From assembly GCF_022230925.1 (NCBI RefSeq), contig NZ_JAKKFH010000016.1, positions 62,001-126,000 of the forward strand: DNA of 64,000 nt, in the 5' to 3' direction. Below are positions 62,820 through 64,000 of this stretch, in pieces. A program made the position numbers and the translations under genes. Positions within the stretch are counted from its first letter, which is position 1, and every line of letters starts with the position of its first letter. A model generated the notes under the pieces. The model saw only the letters and a program-made list of their open reading frames with translations, searched no databases and was not told the DNA's origin. This stretch comes from Micromonospora alfalfae. GTDB taxonomy: Bacteria; Actinomycetota; Actinomycetes; Mycobacteriales; Micromonosporaceae.

Positions 62820-63887
62820 TCAGCCGGTGGCCGGGTACGCGTGGGTCTCGGTCGCCTTGACCGCCACCCAGACCTTCTGGCCGGGGACAAGCCGCAGTTG
62901 GGCGGCGGCGGCCGGCGTGACGTCGGCGGCCACCCCGATCGGCCCGTCCAGTTGCACCCGCACGTTGTCACCGTGGCGCTGAACGTCGGCCACGGTGCCC
63001 GCCCAGGTGTTGCGCGGGCTGCCCTCCGGTCGGGCCGGGTGCAGAGCCACAGCGGCCGGACGGAACGCCACGAACGCTTCGCCGTCCAACCGGTCGGCGA
63101 CCGTGAGGGTCAGCTCCGGCGACACCCGGACCCCGTGCCCGTCGGCGCGACCCCGGTACAGGTTCAGCCCGACCAGCCGGGCGACGTAGTCGGTGCGCGG
63201 GCGGGCGGTGACGCTCGGTCCGTCACCCTCCTGCACCACCCGGCCACCCTCGACGATGACCAGTCGGTCGGCCAACGCCAGCGCGTCCAGCGGGTCGTGG
63301 GTGACCAGCACCGTCGCGCCCGCGTGCGCCGACAGGTGCCGGTGCAGCTCCGCGCGGGTGTCCAGCCGGGTGCGGGCGTCCAGCGCGGCGAGCGGCTCGT
63401 CCAGCAGCAGCAGCGACGGTGCCACGGCCAGCGCGCGGGCCAGCGCCACCCGCTGCGCCTGACCGCCGGAGAGTTGCCGAGGCCTGCGCTGGGCCTGCGC
63501 GTCAAGCCCCACCCGGCCCAGCCACTCCCGGGCCGTGGCGCGGGCGGCCCGCCGCTCGACGCCGTGCCGGCGCGGCCCGAAGGCCACATTGTCCAATGCG
63601 CTGAGGTGCGGAAAGAGCAGGTAGTCCTGGAACACCACCCCGATCGACCGGCGTTCGGTGGGCACCCAGCCACCGGTCGCCGGGCGGTCCAGGTCGACCT
63701 CGTCGAGGGTGACGTGCCCGTCGGTGAGGGGATGCAGCCCGGCCAGCGCCCGCAGCGCCGTGGTCTTGCCGGCGCCGTTCGGGCCGAGCAGCGCCACCAC
63801 CTCGCCCGGCGCGACCCGCAGCGGCACGTCGAGCCGGAAGACGCCCCGGTCGACGACGAGCCGCGCGTCGAGAAGTCGGTCGCTCAT
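62820..63887 (-). CDS. modC: Molybdate-type ABC transporter ATP-binding protein
   Basis: A 355-residue ATPase: Walker A GPNGAGKTT (35-43), Q-loop VFQDYLLFP, signature LSGGQAQR near 138, Walker B LLLLDEP, switch VTHDPLDAL. The C-terminal ~110 residues are a TOBE/Mop-like domain (VRVSPELTLTVADRLDGEAFVAFRPAAVAL) as in ModC. Spermidine/sulfate relatives are possible, but the motifs and the coupled permease favour molybdate. ATG overlaps the permease stop (ATGA). Confidence 0.85.
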   Translation of the reverse strand: MSDRLLDARLVVDRGVFRLDVPLRVAPGEVVALLGPNGAGKTTALRALAGLHPLTDGHVTLDEVDLDRPATGGWVPTERRSIGVVFQDYLLFPHLSALDNVAFGPRRHGVERRAARATAREWLGRVGLDAQAQRRPRQLSGGQAQRVALARALAVAPSLLLLDEPLAALDARTRLDTRAELHRHLSAHAGATVLVTHDPLDALALADRLVIVEGGRVVQEGDGPSVTARPRTDYVARLVGLNLYRGRADGHGVRVSPELTLTVADRLDGEAFVAFRPAAVALHPARPEGSPRNTWAGTVADVQRHGDNVRVQLDGPIGVAADVTPAAAAQLRLVPGQKVWVAVKATETHAYPATG

Positions 63888-64000
63888 GCGGTGGTCATCC
63901 AGCGCTCCCGCAACGCCACCAGGATGCCCACCGACACGACGAGCAGCACCAGGCTGAGCACGATCGCGGACTCCAGGTCCGTCTCCAACGCCAGGTAGAC
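63884..64000 (-). CDS. modB: ABC transporter permease C-terminus (probable ModB), cut by the window edge
   Basis: Only the last 38 residues are present (VYLALETDLESAIVLSLVLLVVSVGILVALRERW...), one hydrophobic helix and a basic end. The frame stays open to the edge. The stop overlaps modC by four bases, the usual modBC arrangement. Confidence 0.7.
   Translation of the reverse strand, partial: VYLALETDLESAIVLSLVLLVVSVGILVALRERWMTTA

Overview
The window is high-GC DNA (many GTG and some TTG starts, many 4-base GTGA/ATGA gene overlaps, strong GC bias in third positions) carrying actinomycete gene families: a desferrioxamine locus, secreted subtilases, LacI/MarR/ECF regulators, LtrA proteins and a PF04672-type methyltransferase. 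It fits a filamentous actinomycete of the Micromonosporaceae (Micromonospora-like). That placement is inference from gene content and base composition. I saw no tRNA, rRNA, CRISPR array, transposase or phage gene.

Left part (1-16 kb): a membrane-anchored Hsp70/beta-propeller fusion; a nucleosidase; two tandem LtrA paralogues duplicated together with their upstream DNA; a secreted chymotrypsin-like protease; a 2-keto-3-deoxygluconate kinase and KDPG aldolase pair (lower Entner-Doudoroff) whose promoter holds a perfect palindrome; a GC-rich low-complexity tract with a hairpin element; and a large secreted subtilase.

Iron locus (12.8-24.5 kb): a hydroxamate siderophore system around one iron box at 17882-17898. 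To the right run a lipoprotein receptor and desA-desB-desC-desD (lysine to desferrioxamine). To the left run two FecCD permeases, an ATPase and a penicillin-acylase-family enzyme, all coupled by 4-base overlaps. Synthesis, uptake and a possible acyl-modifying enzyme therefore share one control region.

Redox and regulator block (24.5-34 kb): MarR/FMN reductase, SDR/LysR, an ECF41-like sigma factor coupled to a flavoprotein oxidoreductase, an MFS exporter, GNAT, a fasciclin protein and an APH-family kinase.

Catabolic locus (33.8-43.3 kb): a LacI regulator faces two cupin genes. These are followed by a NitT/TauT-type ABC transporter and a row of Gfo/Idh/MocA dehydrogenase, DUF993 aldolase-like protein, TIM-barrel isomerase and NCS1-like permease. 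LacI-type palindromes sit just after the -10 of both transcription units and of a distant secreted ThuA/sorbosone-dehydrogenase-like/PKD/CBM6 protein (50.6-54.1 kb). I read this as a regulon for uptake and oxidation of an unidentified carbohydrate-like compound, and it is the best candidate here for an undescribed system.

Right part (43.3-64 kb): a lipoprotein/MarR pair with twin 19-base operators, a degraded gene remnant, a PA-domain subtilase behind a CebR-like palindrome, orotate phosphoribosyltransferase, hydrolases, a TetR/flavin monooxygenase pair sharing a long operator, a PP2C-like protein, a UDP-galactopyranose-mutase-like flavoprotein beside a PIG-V-like glycosyltransferase, an orphan Phd-type antitoxin, and the end of a molybdate-type ABC transporter that runs off the right edge.
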